A DNA stretch of 64,000 nt, taken from assembly GCA_009193035.1 (NCBI GenBank), contig SWDT01000021.1, positions 1 to 64,000 of the forward strand, read 5' to 3'. The translations under genes were made by a program, and so were the position numbers. Positions 47,641-58,595 of this stretch are shown piece by piece. Within the stretch, counting starts at the first letter, position 1. The number at the start of each line of letters is the position of its first letter. The notes under the pieces are model-generated. The model did not search any database, was not told the DNA's origin, and saw nothing but the letters and a program-made list of their open reading frames with translations. Source of the DNA: Halicephalobus mephisto. Lineage: Eukaryota > Nematoda > Chromadorea > Rhabditida > Panagrolaimidae.

Positions 47641-47988
47641 TTTTTCAGAATGAATATGCTTCGCAAATGAACATATAAGACGAATGAATTCGGTATATCG
47701 CAATGACTACTACACATTACGAGGAAGATTCATATATCACTATATAACTTTAGGATCTTCTTGAATTAAATATTTGTCACTTTTTCCGTGAGATTTTACC
47801 AGTACTGGCAAAGAAGCAAGTTAATTATCATTGTTAGGAACTTTCGGGACGAGAGTTAACTTTGATTTTTCATTTTTTAAATGCAATTTCGCTTATATTG
47901 GTATACTATTAACTTTGTTTTGATTTTTGGGAACTTTCGTGATGTGACTTGATTTCATAGTTTTTATTGTTGAAATTATGTTTTTAAG

Positions 47989-50900
47989 GATCCTCTCAAG
48001 ATTGAAAACGGGCGCGGAAGAACGTCGAGCACTTCGGCCTTGGCCGGGGCCCTCCCCCCGGGGATGCCTTCGACGGCCTCGGCTGGGGGCTTAAGAGGAT
48101 CGTCTATCTCTCTCCCCGGGACCGGGATTCCCCAATCTAGTCGATATCTCGAGGACGAAGCCCGGTGGCTGGACGACTATCGTCCAAACACCTCCATCGA
48201 CCTCGCCATCGACTTCACTCGACCAGATGGACAAAGAACCCGACCACTATTGATCGATGGAAAAAGGCTCTATGTCGACGAACATTACATCAGTGTCTGG
48301 TCCCCTGTTCTAAGGTTATTAAGTCGTCATACTTTTTAAAAATGGGAAATTAGTATCTTTGCGAAATAGTTCCGTAGCGAATTTTTAGAAGTTTTTAGAA
48401 ACTACAATAGTCTGAAATTATGGTTTCACATAGTTCATAATCTTGTGTAATTTCGAAATTAATCATTATAAGACTCAAAAGTAAACTTTTTTAAAGAAAT
48501 TATCCTGTAGTGAATTTTTGGAAATTCTTAGAGACTATAATAGTCTAAAATCATGGTTTTTTATAATTACTAGTTTGTAATTTTACATAATTTCGAAATC
48601 AATTATATTATAAAACTCAAAAAAATTTAACAAAATGGTTCTGTGATGAATTTTCAGAAACTGAAATAACTCACATAACGATTTCGTAATTAATGTTTTA
48701 GAGAAATTTTTCTAAATGAATCTCAATACTTCCAGAATAGGGTTACATAGGGTACACAGCTCTCTCTCTATCTTCGAGGGTTAATTATTATATATAAAAA
48801 TATTGAAATATGAAAAAAAGTCAGAAAATCGATAATTTTTATGAATTTTGACATTTGATCTTTCAGATCATGGTGTATAGAATGTCCGGATCGAGAGTTA
48901 ATCTTGGCCAATGTCCAATATGAACATGTTTTAGAAATGCTTCTGGCGATTCATCCGACTTACAAAGACATCGACGAACAAACAGTTCACATATTGTTGC
49001 CTTTGGCATTCGACTATCAGATGGATGGTCTTCTACATCGATGTGAATGTTTTCTTATAAATCATAAACTGCCATTTTTGGAAAAAGTCTGGCTTGCAGA
49101 CAGATACCAGTTAAATCGGCTTCTGGCACTTTTGCTCAGGGAACTCAGACCGAACCACAAATTGGATCTCACAGGAACAAGATATTACGGATTATCCGAC
49201 AGAGTGAAAGTCTTGCTTCTGGAGAGGATGCACGGATCTCCTCCACCCGATGTAAGTCCCGGTATTTAACGTAAAAATTACAACTGATTGGAAGTCTGTT
49301 CCTTCAGTTTATCTTTCTTGTTTTTTAAGACTAGACACAAATATAATATAGGACAATATTAAATACACAAGCGCAACACCCCAAAAAACCCTATCTGGTG
49401 TGATGTGTTCTTTTTTATAATCCTCAATAAAGAGAAAACTATTTAGTCTTGGGCGTTGTGAATACTGCTGATTTTAGAGATTATACATCTACTATAATAA
49501 TAATAATAATACAAAATATAATAGTGCAACACCCCAAAAAACCCTATCTGGTGCGATGTGTTCCTTTTTATAATCCTCAGTAGAGAGAAAAATATTTAAC
49601 CTCGGGCGTTCTGAATATTTCCGGTCGTGGAGACTACGTGTTCATGACAATTTCGAACTCCCAAACTCGAATAATTGAACCGATATAAAAAACTCGAAAT
49701 ATAAAAAAACGATTTCAATCAATAGACGTTTTTTCTAGGACTTTTAATAGTCTTTTTGGATCTGACACGTTATCGTCGTTTTGATCAATAATATTAAAGA
49801 AGTTAAAAACTACTTTTTACAAATTTAAAAATTTTTTAGACATTTGAGGATCTTTGATTTCAGTTTTAAGAATTTTTATTGAAATTTGAGAGATTCAGGG
49901 AATTCTAGAAGTTTTCTGAGATCTTCTATTAAATTTCTAAAGAAATTTTACATTTTTTACGGAATTCTAAACTTTTCATTGGATTCTAGAAGATTTTAGA
50001 AACTTTACTGAGATTCTGGAACATTTCAGAAACTTGCACATGGTTCTTGAAAATTTCAGAAATTTCTTATTTAATTTTAAAAATTTCTTGTTTAATTTTA
50101 AAATTTTCCTCATATTTTACGAAATTCTCAAAAAATTAATTTTCAAGAAATTCCAGAAGCTTCTATCGGATTTTGGAATATCTTAAAAAATTTCTTGATT
50201 TACAAAAGTTTTGGGGTTTTCTACAGAACTCTAAAAATGAAAGAAAAATTATTTATTTTATTTTGATTTTCAGGAAATTCCCGAACCTCCGGTAGACATG
50301 GAATATTTCGTAGTTTCGAACGACCTCAACTTCGCCGTCATCAGAGGGAAATCCGGTCGATCTTATTTTGTGAATCCTTATTACGTCGCTGCTTGGTCTA
50401 CAGTATTCCAGGAGAGACTGATAACCAGCGGACAAGCTCCTCCAGATGACATTTACTGTCCGATTACTGGAGACGAATTAAAAGCTTTTCTGATGGCCAT
50501 TTATCCTCCTCAACTGAGAATCACAGAAACGAACATCGCTGTGGTTTTAGTAGCGGCTTGTAAAATGGAATCTCACGGACTTTTGAAGAAATGCGCTCAG
50601 ATGCTTCTGTCACCCCAGACCCAGTTGTCCGTTTTCGTCCGTCTGAGTCTCCTGGACAGATGCAAAATGTACGACTTATTAGATCAATGTTTGATGATGG
50701 TTCAGAAGCCAGAACACGTCATGGAGATGAGTCAACAACAGACTTGTGAGTTAAAAGTTAATCAGTTCAATTTCCGGCTCGATTTCGGATAAATTTCGAA
50801 CTAATTCAAGTTTAAAACCGAAAAATTAATTTAAAATTTTCGAACTTTGAACTCGAATAAGTTCGAAATCAGTCAAAATTCGTGATGTGATATTTCTGTT

Positions 50901-51879
50901 CCAATTTTTGCAACTTTAATTTAAAAATAAAAATCAATTTATCCGAAAGTTGCGGATTTTATTTTTCGATTTTATCTTCTTTATAAATATTTTAAAAATA
51001 AAAATCAATTTATCCGAAATTTGCGGATTTTATTTTTCGATTTTATCTTCTTTATAAATATTTTAAAAATAAAAACCAATTTACCCGAATGTTGCCTGCA
51101 AGTTGCGGATTTTATTTTTCGATTTTACCTTTTTTATAAATATTTTAAAAATAAAAATCAATTTACCCGAAAGTTGCGGATTTTATTTTTCGATTTTCAT
51201 AGATGTATTTAAATAATGTAATAACTTTCTCAATGTTGCACGCAAATTGCGAATTTTATTTTGAATTAAATTTCTGTAAATATAGTCAAACAATATAATA
51301 ACGACTTTTTTCGCATGTTGCCTGCAAGTTGCGGATTTTATTATGATTTTGAATTTCTTAGATATAAATCGAAAATCAAATTTCCGAATTTTGCACGCAT
51401 ATTGCAAATTTTATTTTGATTTTAATTTCGAAATCTGATTTGAAAAAAATTATAAAAAGTAATTCCAGATGAATGCCTTTCGACAAAGGCCAAAGCGGCG
51501 ATGATGGACCGATTTACGGCACTTACACACAGACCAGGAATGTTACTTCATAATTGTATACGGTAAGTGATTTTTTAAATTTATAATTACTCAAGATTAT
51601 TTTAGATGCAATAATGCTCTTTCTTGTCAGGAAGTTGTTTGGCAATGTCCTACTTGTAAGACTTACTCCAATGACCCCAAAGTACTCCAACAACAACAAC
51701 AGGCTCAGTATGCGTCTCAATCCATGACAAACAGCTATGGAAACGGCTATTCTAGTCAGCAACCCCAACCTTATGTTCAACAACCCCAAAGTCAGGGGGT
51801 TCTCGGATCCGTCGTGACCAGTACGGCCGGTCAAATTGCTCAAAAAGCCGGTGGATTCTTTCTTCGACGGAATCAGTAG
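47989..51879 (+). CDS. Double BTB/POZ-domain protein with C-terminal cysteine motif; 5' end uncertain
   Basis: Exons 47989-48314, 48867-49251, 50274-50745, 51469-51562 and 51606-51879 join in phase; 516 residues are visible. The first exon follows a TTTTTAAG acceptor, so an upstream exon or use of the in-frame ATG at 48064 are both possible. Two BTB-like folds are seen: one from LAIDFTRPDGQRTRPLLIDG through HILLPLAFDYQMDGLLHRCE, and a second from YFVVSNDLNFAVIRGKSG through NIAVVLVAACKMESHGLLKK. The C-terminus holds four cysteine positions (HNCIRCNN..WQCPTC), which may bind zinc, then a Gln-rich tail. BTB proteins often act as cullin-3 adaptors or oligomerise (known); substrate unknown. The first exon's 5' half is very GC-rich. 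The gene converges on the potassium channel gene. Confidence 0.75.
49370..49625. repeat. About 133-bp tandem duplication in a BTB-gene intron
   Basis: gcaacaccccaaaaaaccct is found at about 49372 and 49505, followed in both by tatctggtg, gatgtgttc and tataatcctca. The 30 most GC-rich bases are unchanged between copies, which is unusual for intronic DNA here. Confidence 0.8.
50930..51420. repeat. Intronic tandem repeat with 'gttgcggattttatttttcg' units
   Basis: Units of about 70 bp, then longer, decayed units, fill the intron before the exon at 51469. Confidence 0.85.
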
Positions 51880-51969
51880 CTTTAGAAAATTTTTTTTCCC
51901 GGTTTTTTTTTTCACTTTAAATTCAAATTTCACCTAGTATGGAATTTAAAAATAATATTAGATTTTTAG

Positions 51970-54817
51970 CTATTTTAGATTTAAAAATTGTACTTTTTGC
52001 CTAAAATTGGACAATGGATCCTTACTGCCCAAAAGGGATATAATAGAATTAATAAAGATTTTTAACTTTTTAATCACAATAAAAATTTTAAACTTACGTT
52101 TTTCCGCCGAACCAGATTTTCGTAGAAGCGACATTTTTGACTTTTTGGCCCAAGTGATGAAGTCTCTTCATGAACTGCGATCCGATGTCTTTAAAATTCA
52201 CTTTTATTTTTAATAAATAACTTAATTCACCTATGGCTATGGTCGTGATCGCCAATCCGATCAGGATGTAGAGGAACGTGATCGGCCAGTAAGCTAAACT
52301 AAAAACAAAAATTATTTGCAAAATAAACTTATTCATATATAATTTTTCGAATTTTTTCATATATCAAAAATTAAAATTTAAATATCAAAATAAAACTTCT
52401 TATTACATAATTTTTCGAATTTTCTCATATATTAGAAAAAAATTATTTATCAAAATAAAACTTATATATAATTTTTCGAATTTTTTCATATATCAAAAAT
52501 TAAAATTTAAATATCAAAATAAAACTTTTTATTACATAATTTTTCGAATTTTTTCATATATTAGAAAAAAATTATTTATCAAAATAAAACTTTTTATTAT
52601 ATGAATTTAAAAGTTTCTTTTATATATGGGTTTTTAAATTTCTTATATAAGAATTTTTGAATTTTTTATATATGGATTTTTGAATTCTTATATAAAAATT
52701 AAAAAGTTTCTTTTATATATGAATTTTTAAGTTTTTTATATAAGAATTTTTGAATTTTTAAGTTTTTTATATAAGAATTTTTGAATTTTTAAGTTTTTTA
52801 TATAAGAATTTAAAATTTTTTTATATCGATATTTAATTAAATTACTTACTTTTTAGGAACTAGATGTCCAAATCCATCAATGGCTGTGAGACAGATAAAA
52901 TTAACATAAAGACCATTCCAAAAATCCATCTGAAATTTTAATTTCGATTTTTAATTTTTGATATTTTAGAAACAATACCTCTCCATTGAGTAAAGGCAGG
53001 AACAGAGCCCCTAAAGACACATAAAGGAGAAAAAACAGGAGCAAACCCAGGGAAGCGGTGGTCACGGAGGCGTCCGGAATGTCGTCTTCGGTGACGTGGG
53101 CTTTCGACGGTCTTCTTCGTTTACTGTAGACTTCTATCTGAAAACATTCTAAATTACATAAAAATTCCACATCATTCCAAAAAAATCGTATAAAAAAACT
53201 TTTAAAAAATATAAATAAAGAATTTTTAAAAAAATGTATATAAAAACTTTTTTTAAAAATATGCATAAAAAATTTCAAAAAAAATATATGTAAAAAATTT
53301 CGAAAAAAAATCATATAAAAACTTTTTTAAAAAATATGTATAAAAAATTTCGAAAAAAATGTATGTAAAAAATTTCAAAAAAATGTATATAAAAACTTTT
53401 TTAAAAAATATGCATAAAAAATTTCGAAAAAAAATATATGTAAAAAATTTCAAAAAAATGTATATAAAAACTTTTTTAAAAAATATGCATAAAAAATTTC
53501 GAAAAAAAATATATGTAAAAAATTTCAAAAAAAAATATATGTAAAAAATTTCGAAAATGTTTAAATTTTTCGGATTTTCGAAATCTTTTTATTGGATTTT
53601 GGAAGATTCGGGAAATTTCTGTAAAGTTGCATATAATGGAGACGAAATAGTTTTACATTTTTCTTCATCGTCCCGGCAAATTGATGCATGTACTGTCCGA
53701 CGTTGGCGACGATTATCATAGTTATCGGAATGCTGAAAATTCCGTAAAAAATAACGAACATTCGTCCTGCCATCGTCACTGGAGCTAGGTAATTATAACC
53801 TGAATTTTTTGATTTTGTAAAATTTTATATTTTTATTTTACCTAAAGTAGTGGCGATTCCGAAACCGTAAAAAGCCGCCGTCAAGGGACTCCAAGTCGAT
53901 TTTGCATCTGCCTTCGACGGAAAACAATTTATTATTTTTTCTATCGTAGAATTTTGAGGTTTGTAATTACGGTAAGTGAGAGAAGTGGCGTTGTCAAATA
54001 CCTAAAAAATAAAAATAAAATTACAAAAATTAAACAATTTCGATTTTTTAATTAAAATTTGACAATTATTGAATTATTTTAAATTTTAAAAATTAAACAA
54101 CTTTAAAATTCTTCAAAAAAAAATAAATATTGAAACTTTCTGAAAAAAATTAAAAATTAGAAATTTTTTAAATAAAAAATAGAAAATTTGGAATTAAAAA
54201 ATAAATAATTTCGAATTTTTTTAATAAAAAAATAAATAATTTTGAATTTTTTAAATGAAAAAATATAAAATTTCGGATTTTTTAATGAAAAAATAAATAA
54301 TTTTTAACTTTTTGAATAAAAAATAAATAATTTTGGATTTTTTTTATTGAGAAAATAAATAATTTTTAACTTTTTTAATGAAAAATAAATAATTTTTAAC
54401 TTTTTGAATAAAAAATAAATAATTTTTAACTTAGTGTTTATAAAAACTCACCTGATGAACACACATTACTTTCATTTTCCATTCTTGTTCTCGTGTTTTC
54501 TCCAAAGAATCACTCTCGAGCCATCGGAAGATCATTCCGGCGGCAAAAGAGTAAATTAAAACAACAAACAAAAGACCACAATGAAGTGTAAAAGGCTTTG
54601 CATTCTGAAAAATTTTTTTTCGTTTATCCAAAAATTTATCCACTTCAGTCACTGATTTGGATTTACTTTCGTCTTTGAAAACAGATCCAACACAGGATTC
54701 AGAATCCTCATTGAGCTTCTGATTTTCTGTTTTAGCAGAATACGATAATACAGTATGACGACTTTTGACGCTGTTTGAAAAGTTTCTGGATCTGGCCAAA
54801 ATTTGAGAATGATGCAT
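51970..54817 (-). CDS. Two-pore-domain (K2P/TWK) potassium channel with non-standard filters
   Basis: Exons 54452-54817, 53842-54001, 53657-53799, 52979-53137, 52850-52929, 52231-52298, 52098-52188 and 51970-52024 join in phase into 373 residues. Layout: polar N-terminus, M1 (HCGLLFVVLIYSFAAGMIF), pore 1 (AAFYGFGIATTLGYN), M2 (GRMFVIFYGIFSIPITMIIV), loop, M3 (LGLLLFFLLYVSLGALFLP), pore 2 (YVNFICLTAIDGFGH) and M4 (YWPITFLYILIGLAITTIAI). K2P channels carry leak K+ current (known). Filter 1 reads TLGYN where GYG is normal, and filter 2 AIDGFG has one residue more than the usual TIGFG. The end of the third exon was chosen by phase. The last exon is tiny; intron retention would stop right after GGKT. 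The 3' end overlaps that of the BTB gene. Confidence 0.8.
52051..52056 (+). terminator. Polyadenylation signal AATAAA, likely of the BTB gene
   Basis: First AATAAA after the BTB stop (172 bp downstream), inside the last intron of the convergent channel gene, implying overlapping 3' ends. Confidence 0.5.
53190..53560. repeat. AT-rich tandem repeat in a channel-gene intron
   Basis: Words gtatataaaaacttttttaa and gcataaaaaatttcgaaaaa alternate with a period near 71-75 bp. Phe/Ile-rich frames on the minus strand and Lys-rich ones on the plus strand are artefacts. An AT-rich array of taaataatttttaacttttt words also fills 54180-54430. Confidence 0.85.
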
Positions 54818-56220
54818 TTCGAAAATTACCAAAAATAAAAATAAAAATAAAAATAAACAATCAAGTGTTATTTGTCAAAAAATCCTCGACGAAATTAATG
54901 CAAGTCGGATGAATGACTGTATTCGAAACAAAAGTTTTAGCTAATCCAGAAGCCAGCTGATGCTCTCGAATAAGTTTGTTTTGGAAAAATGTCATTTAGG
55001 AAAATCGTAAAACCTACTGCACTTTAAATGAAATTCTGAATATTTTCAAATCGGGGGTTTTCAATATTTAAAAAAAAAGTAAATTTTAAAAAAATATATT
55101 TAAAAAATATATATATTTAAAAAAAAAATAAATTTTAAAAAAGTAAATTTCAAAAAAATATATTTAAAAAATATATATATTTAAAAAAATATATTTTAAA
55201 AAAGTAAATTTTAAAAAAGTAAATTTTAAAAAAATATATCTAAAAAATACATATATTTCAAAAAAATATATTTCTTAAAAGTGAATATACTTTTTTTTAA
55301 ATTAAAACTTTATATTTTATAAAAAAATTAATTTAAAAATTTCAATAGTTTATAAAAAAGTAAAATTTCGGATTTTATAAAAAACGAAATTTTAAAATTT
55401 ATAATTTTGAAAAAATTAAATTTTTAAAGTTAATATTGTTATAAAAAATAAAGTTTAAAATTAATAATTTAAAGTTAATATTTTGAAAAAAATTAAATTT
55501 TTAAAATTTATAATTTTGAAAAAAGTTAAATTTTTTATAAAAAATAACTTCAAAAATCTCACCTTGAATCTCGGAAGAAAAATAAAGGAATTCAGAAGTC
55601 GAAAGAAGATCATAATTTAATCCAATTTTATCAATTTCTAAAAATTTAAATTTAAATATTTTTATAAATTTTGAAAGTCAAATTTCAGAAAATCAATGAT
55701 GAAAAAAATAATCCCATAATTTTAAAAATTTATTTAGATTTGAAAAACAAAGTCTGGCACTTGCCATTTTGCTCAAAAACGATGAAGGCGTTCGAAACTT
55801 TGAAAAACGAAAGAAACAGCCTCAGCTGGTTCAATTTTAAAATATTCCATTTGCCAGAACCCACTGAACGATGATATTACATAAATTAAAAGTAATTAAA
55901 CTACTGTCAAATCAGAGTTAGTAACTTCTGGAATCTTCGAGAATCTGGAGGAAAATTTCGAAGGTTTTGGAATTTTTCTAAAATTTTCAGATTATAGAAT
56001 TTCGAAATTTTATGCAAATTTTTAGAAATCTTTAAAATTTTCAGAAAATTTTAGAATCTAGTAGAGTTATGAAATATTTCGAAATTTTATGTAAATTTCT
56101 ACCAATTCTAAAATTTTATATGATTCTGAAGCCTTCTGAAGTGAAACCGAATACGAACTACTGACACGAAGGTCCCTGCTAGAACAGCAGCGATTCCAGC
56201 CATTTTGGAACCAAGTTTTG
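54818..56220. other. Spacer upstream of the channel gene
   Basis: AT-rich, with a run of aaaaaatatatttaaaaaa words (55060-55290). Two short minus-strand ATG frames followed by GT donors lie at 55563-55613 and near 56160-56204 (MAGIAAVLAGTFVS), but no acceptor joins them in phase to the channel, so they are left unassigned. Confidence 0.4.
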
Positions 56221-56273
56221 TAACGTTGTTTTTTATAGAATAGATATCGTAGGATAAGGAACTGTTAAGGAAA

Positions 56274-56351
56274 CTTGCCTAAAATATGTAAGGCTTACAG
56301 AGGAAGGGGGTTCCAGAAAGTGACATTTAAGCTTTACATATGTTAGGCAAG
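56274..56351. ncRNA. Strong intergenic stem-loop, candidate small-RNA precursor
   Basis: Arms 56274-56297 (cttgcctaaaatatgtaagg..) and 56328-56351 pair over 24 bases with one mismatch and one G-U, with a 30-base loop. The length and shape fit a microRNA-type hairpin, but a miniature transposon end pair would look the same. Either strand could be the transcript. Confidence 0.3.
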
Positions 56352-56649
56352 CTCCCTAAGAAGTTTTCTCTACTCCGCCGTCAGAAGTCCATTCCCTGTC
56401 TTCTTCTAAAATATTTTTAAAATTTCTAGAATTTTCTAGAATCTATGAAAACATTTTAAAACCTGTCAGAATTCTTCAGAATCTAATACGAAATTCTAAA
56501 AACTTCTAGAATTTTACCAGTACTTCTGAAATCAAGCTTAAAACTTCTTCTTGAGACAATTTCGTTAAAAAAGTTAAGTTTTAAACTTTTTAGTAATTTT
56601 GGAACAAATGCTTTAATTTTCTGTAGATCATTCAAGTTGATACCAACTC

Positions 56650-57065
56650 ACAAAAAAGGTACATTGAAATAATTCTAACATATCGGGTACATTACATTCA
56701 ATGCATTGATATCAATTTAATAAATCAATATATTGAATATAATGTATCTGATACATCAGAACCGTTATAACATATTCGATACATTATATTCAATCCATTG
56801 ATATCAACTCAATATATCGATATATTGAATATTATGTATATTGTACATTAAAGTAGTTCTAATTTACCAGATACATTATATTCAATCCATTGATGTCAAC
56901 TCAATATATCGATATATTGAATATAATGTATGCTATATATTAAAGTAGTTCTAATCTATCAGACACATTATATTCAATCCATTGATATCAACTCAATATA
57001 TTGATACATAAAATATAATACGTCTGATACATCAGAACCGTTTTAATCTATCCACACATCATCTA
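56650..57065. repeat. About 100-bp tandem repeat of tatattgaatataatg words, four copies
   Basis: attatattcaatccattgat recurs at about 56784, 56875 and 56966, joined to tcaactcaatatatcgatat. The array is bounded by cacaaaaaaggtacat and ttttttgtgtgt, like the ends of the 35205 element. Confidence 0.8.
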
Positions 57066-57599
57066 GTATGTATTTTTTGTGTGTAAATTTTAATTTTCTA
57101 GAAAACCAAATTCTTCTTGATGCTTTTCTCTCCAAAATATGAATGACAGGTTAAGTAAAAAGAAAAATTCTGATAAATTAACGAATGAATAATATTCAAA
57201 AAATAATTCCATAATAAGTGTTCAAATTTTTTTTTCTAAAAATCAAATATTTTTAGTATATTTATTTTTCGCAATAATTTAATTTAAAAAATATTTTTTT
57301 AATTTAAAAAATTTTTTTTAATATTTTGTTTTTTTAAAAATAATCTTTTTTTAAAACAATTTATTTTTCGAAAATTATTTATTTTTATAAACAAACTAAA
57401 AATTTTCAATTTTTTATTTTTTTCTGTCGATAATAATTTATCATTTTTTATTTTTTATTTTTTTTAAACTTTTAGATTGAAGCCAGAATTTTTAAAAAAG
57501 TACTCTCTGGAGATTTTTAAACTTTTTGGATTTTCAAAGTTCGAAGTTAATCCAGACACATTACTTCAACATATAGTACTGCAGGATTAATGGGATTAA

Positions 57600-58260
57600 C
57601 TAAGTAATCAAAATGAAGTTTGTTATTTGTTACGACAGAAAACTAAATTAGAAGGAGAAGACTTAAGAAATAGCCTAAATATCAAGGAATTTGGAATACT
57701 GTATGTTACGAATGAGATTCTCTGTTGTCATATGTGATGGAAAATATAAAAATTGTATCTTTGTCTTATTGTTTTGACAAAAATTATTACACTTTCTATC
57801 TTAATAATATATATAATACGTCGGTAGATTACATAGTATGTACCTTTTTTGTGTTAGAGCAAAAAACTAGATTAGAAGGAGAAGACAAAAAATAACTTAA
57901 ATATCAAGGAATTTGGAATACTGTATGTTACGAATGAGATTCTGTTGTCATATGTGATGGAAAATATAAAAATTGTATCTTTGTCTTACTGTTTTGACAA
58001 AAATTATTACGCTTTTTTTTCTACCTTAATAATATATATAATACATAGATAGATTACATAGTATGTACCTTTTTTTGTATATAATACATAGATAAATTAT
58101 ATCCTATGTACCTTTTTTGTGTTAGAGCAAAAAACTAGACTAACAAAATAAAACTTGAAAAACAGCCTGAATATCAGGAAGTCTGGAATACTGTATGTTA
58201 CGAATGAAGATATCTGTTGTCATGTGTCGAGATTTTTGTGCAAATTATATCCTTGTTTTG
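57600..58260. repeat. About 225-265 bp tandem repeat, three copies
   Basis: aaactagattagaaggagaa-like starts at about 57640, 57865 and 58131. Each unit has ggaatactgtatgttacgaatgag and a ttgttttgacaaaaattatt block (the first word shown is over two lines of the sequence). Conservation inside the units is high while spacing varies through an internal ATACATAGATAGATTA insertion. Confidence 0.8.
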
Positions 58261-58543
58261 TTCCAATAAAAATACTACATTTTGTCCATTTTCGATTTTA
58301 ACATTAATTTTATAAAAACCTAAAAAATTCAGAAAAAAATTATTTTTAATAAATATTCTACAATTAAATTTTCTTATTTTTATTTGTTAATATATCTATT
58401 ATAAAAAAATAAGACCACAATTTCCAATTTTTTAAAATAAAAAATTTTCTAAATTAAATATTTCCCAAAAAATCAAAAATAAATTTAGTAAAAAATTTTC
58501 TACAAACTAAATCTAAATCAACATCTTTGACGATTGAATACCA

Positions 58544-58549
58544 TTTATT
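58544..58549 (-). terminator. Polyadenylation signal AATAAA of the CDC50-like gene
   Basis: AATAAA on the minus strand about 47 bases after the last-exon stop of the CDC50-like gene, a normal distance in nematode genes. Confidence 0.5.
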
Positions 58550-58595
58550 CCATTCTTATCACAACCACAATATCACAATATTAAATATAGTAAAA

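Noticed and set aside
53253..53544. Open frames on both strands across the channel intron
   Set aside because: Repeat artefact; splice phase shows this is intron.
55563..55613. ATG frame with GTGAGA donor as a first exon of the channel gene
   Set aside because: No acceptor before the channel's ATG exon restores the frame.
55671..55874. Plus-strand 67-codon frame upstream of the channel gene
   Set aside because: Lys/Asn-rich, no known motif, no splice signals; probably chance.
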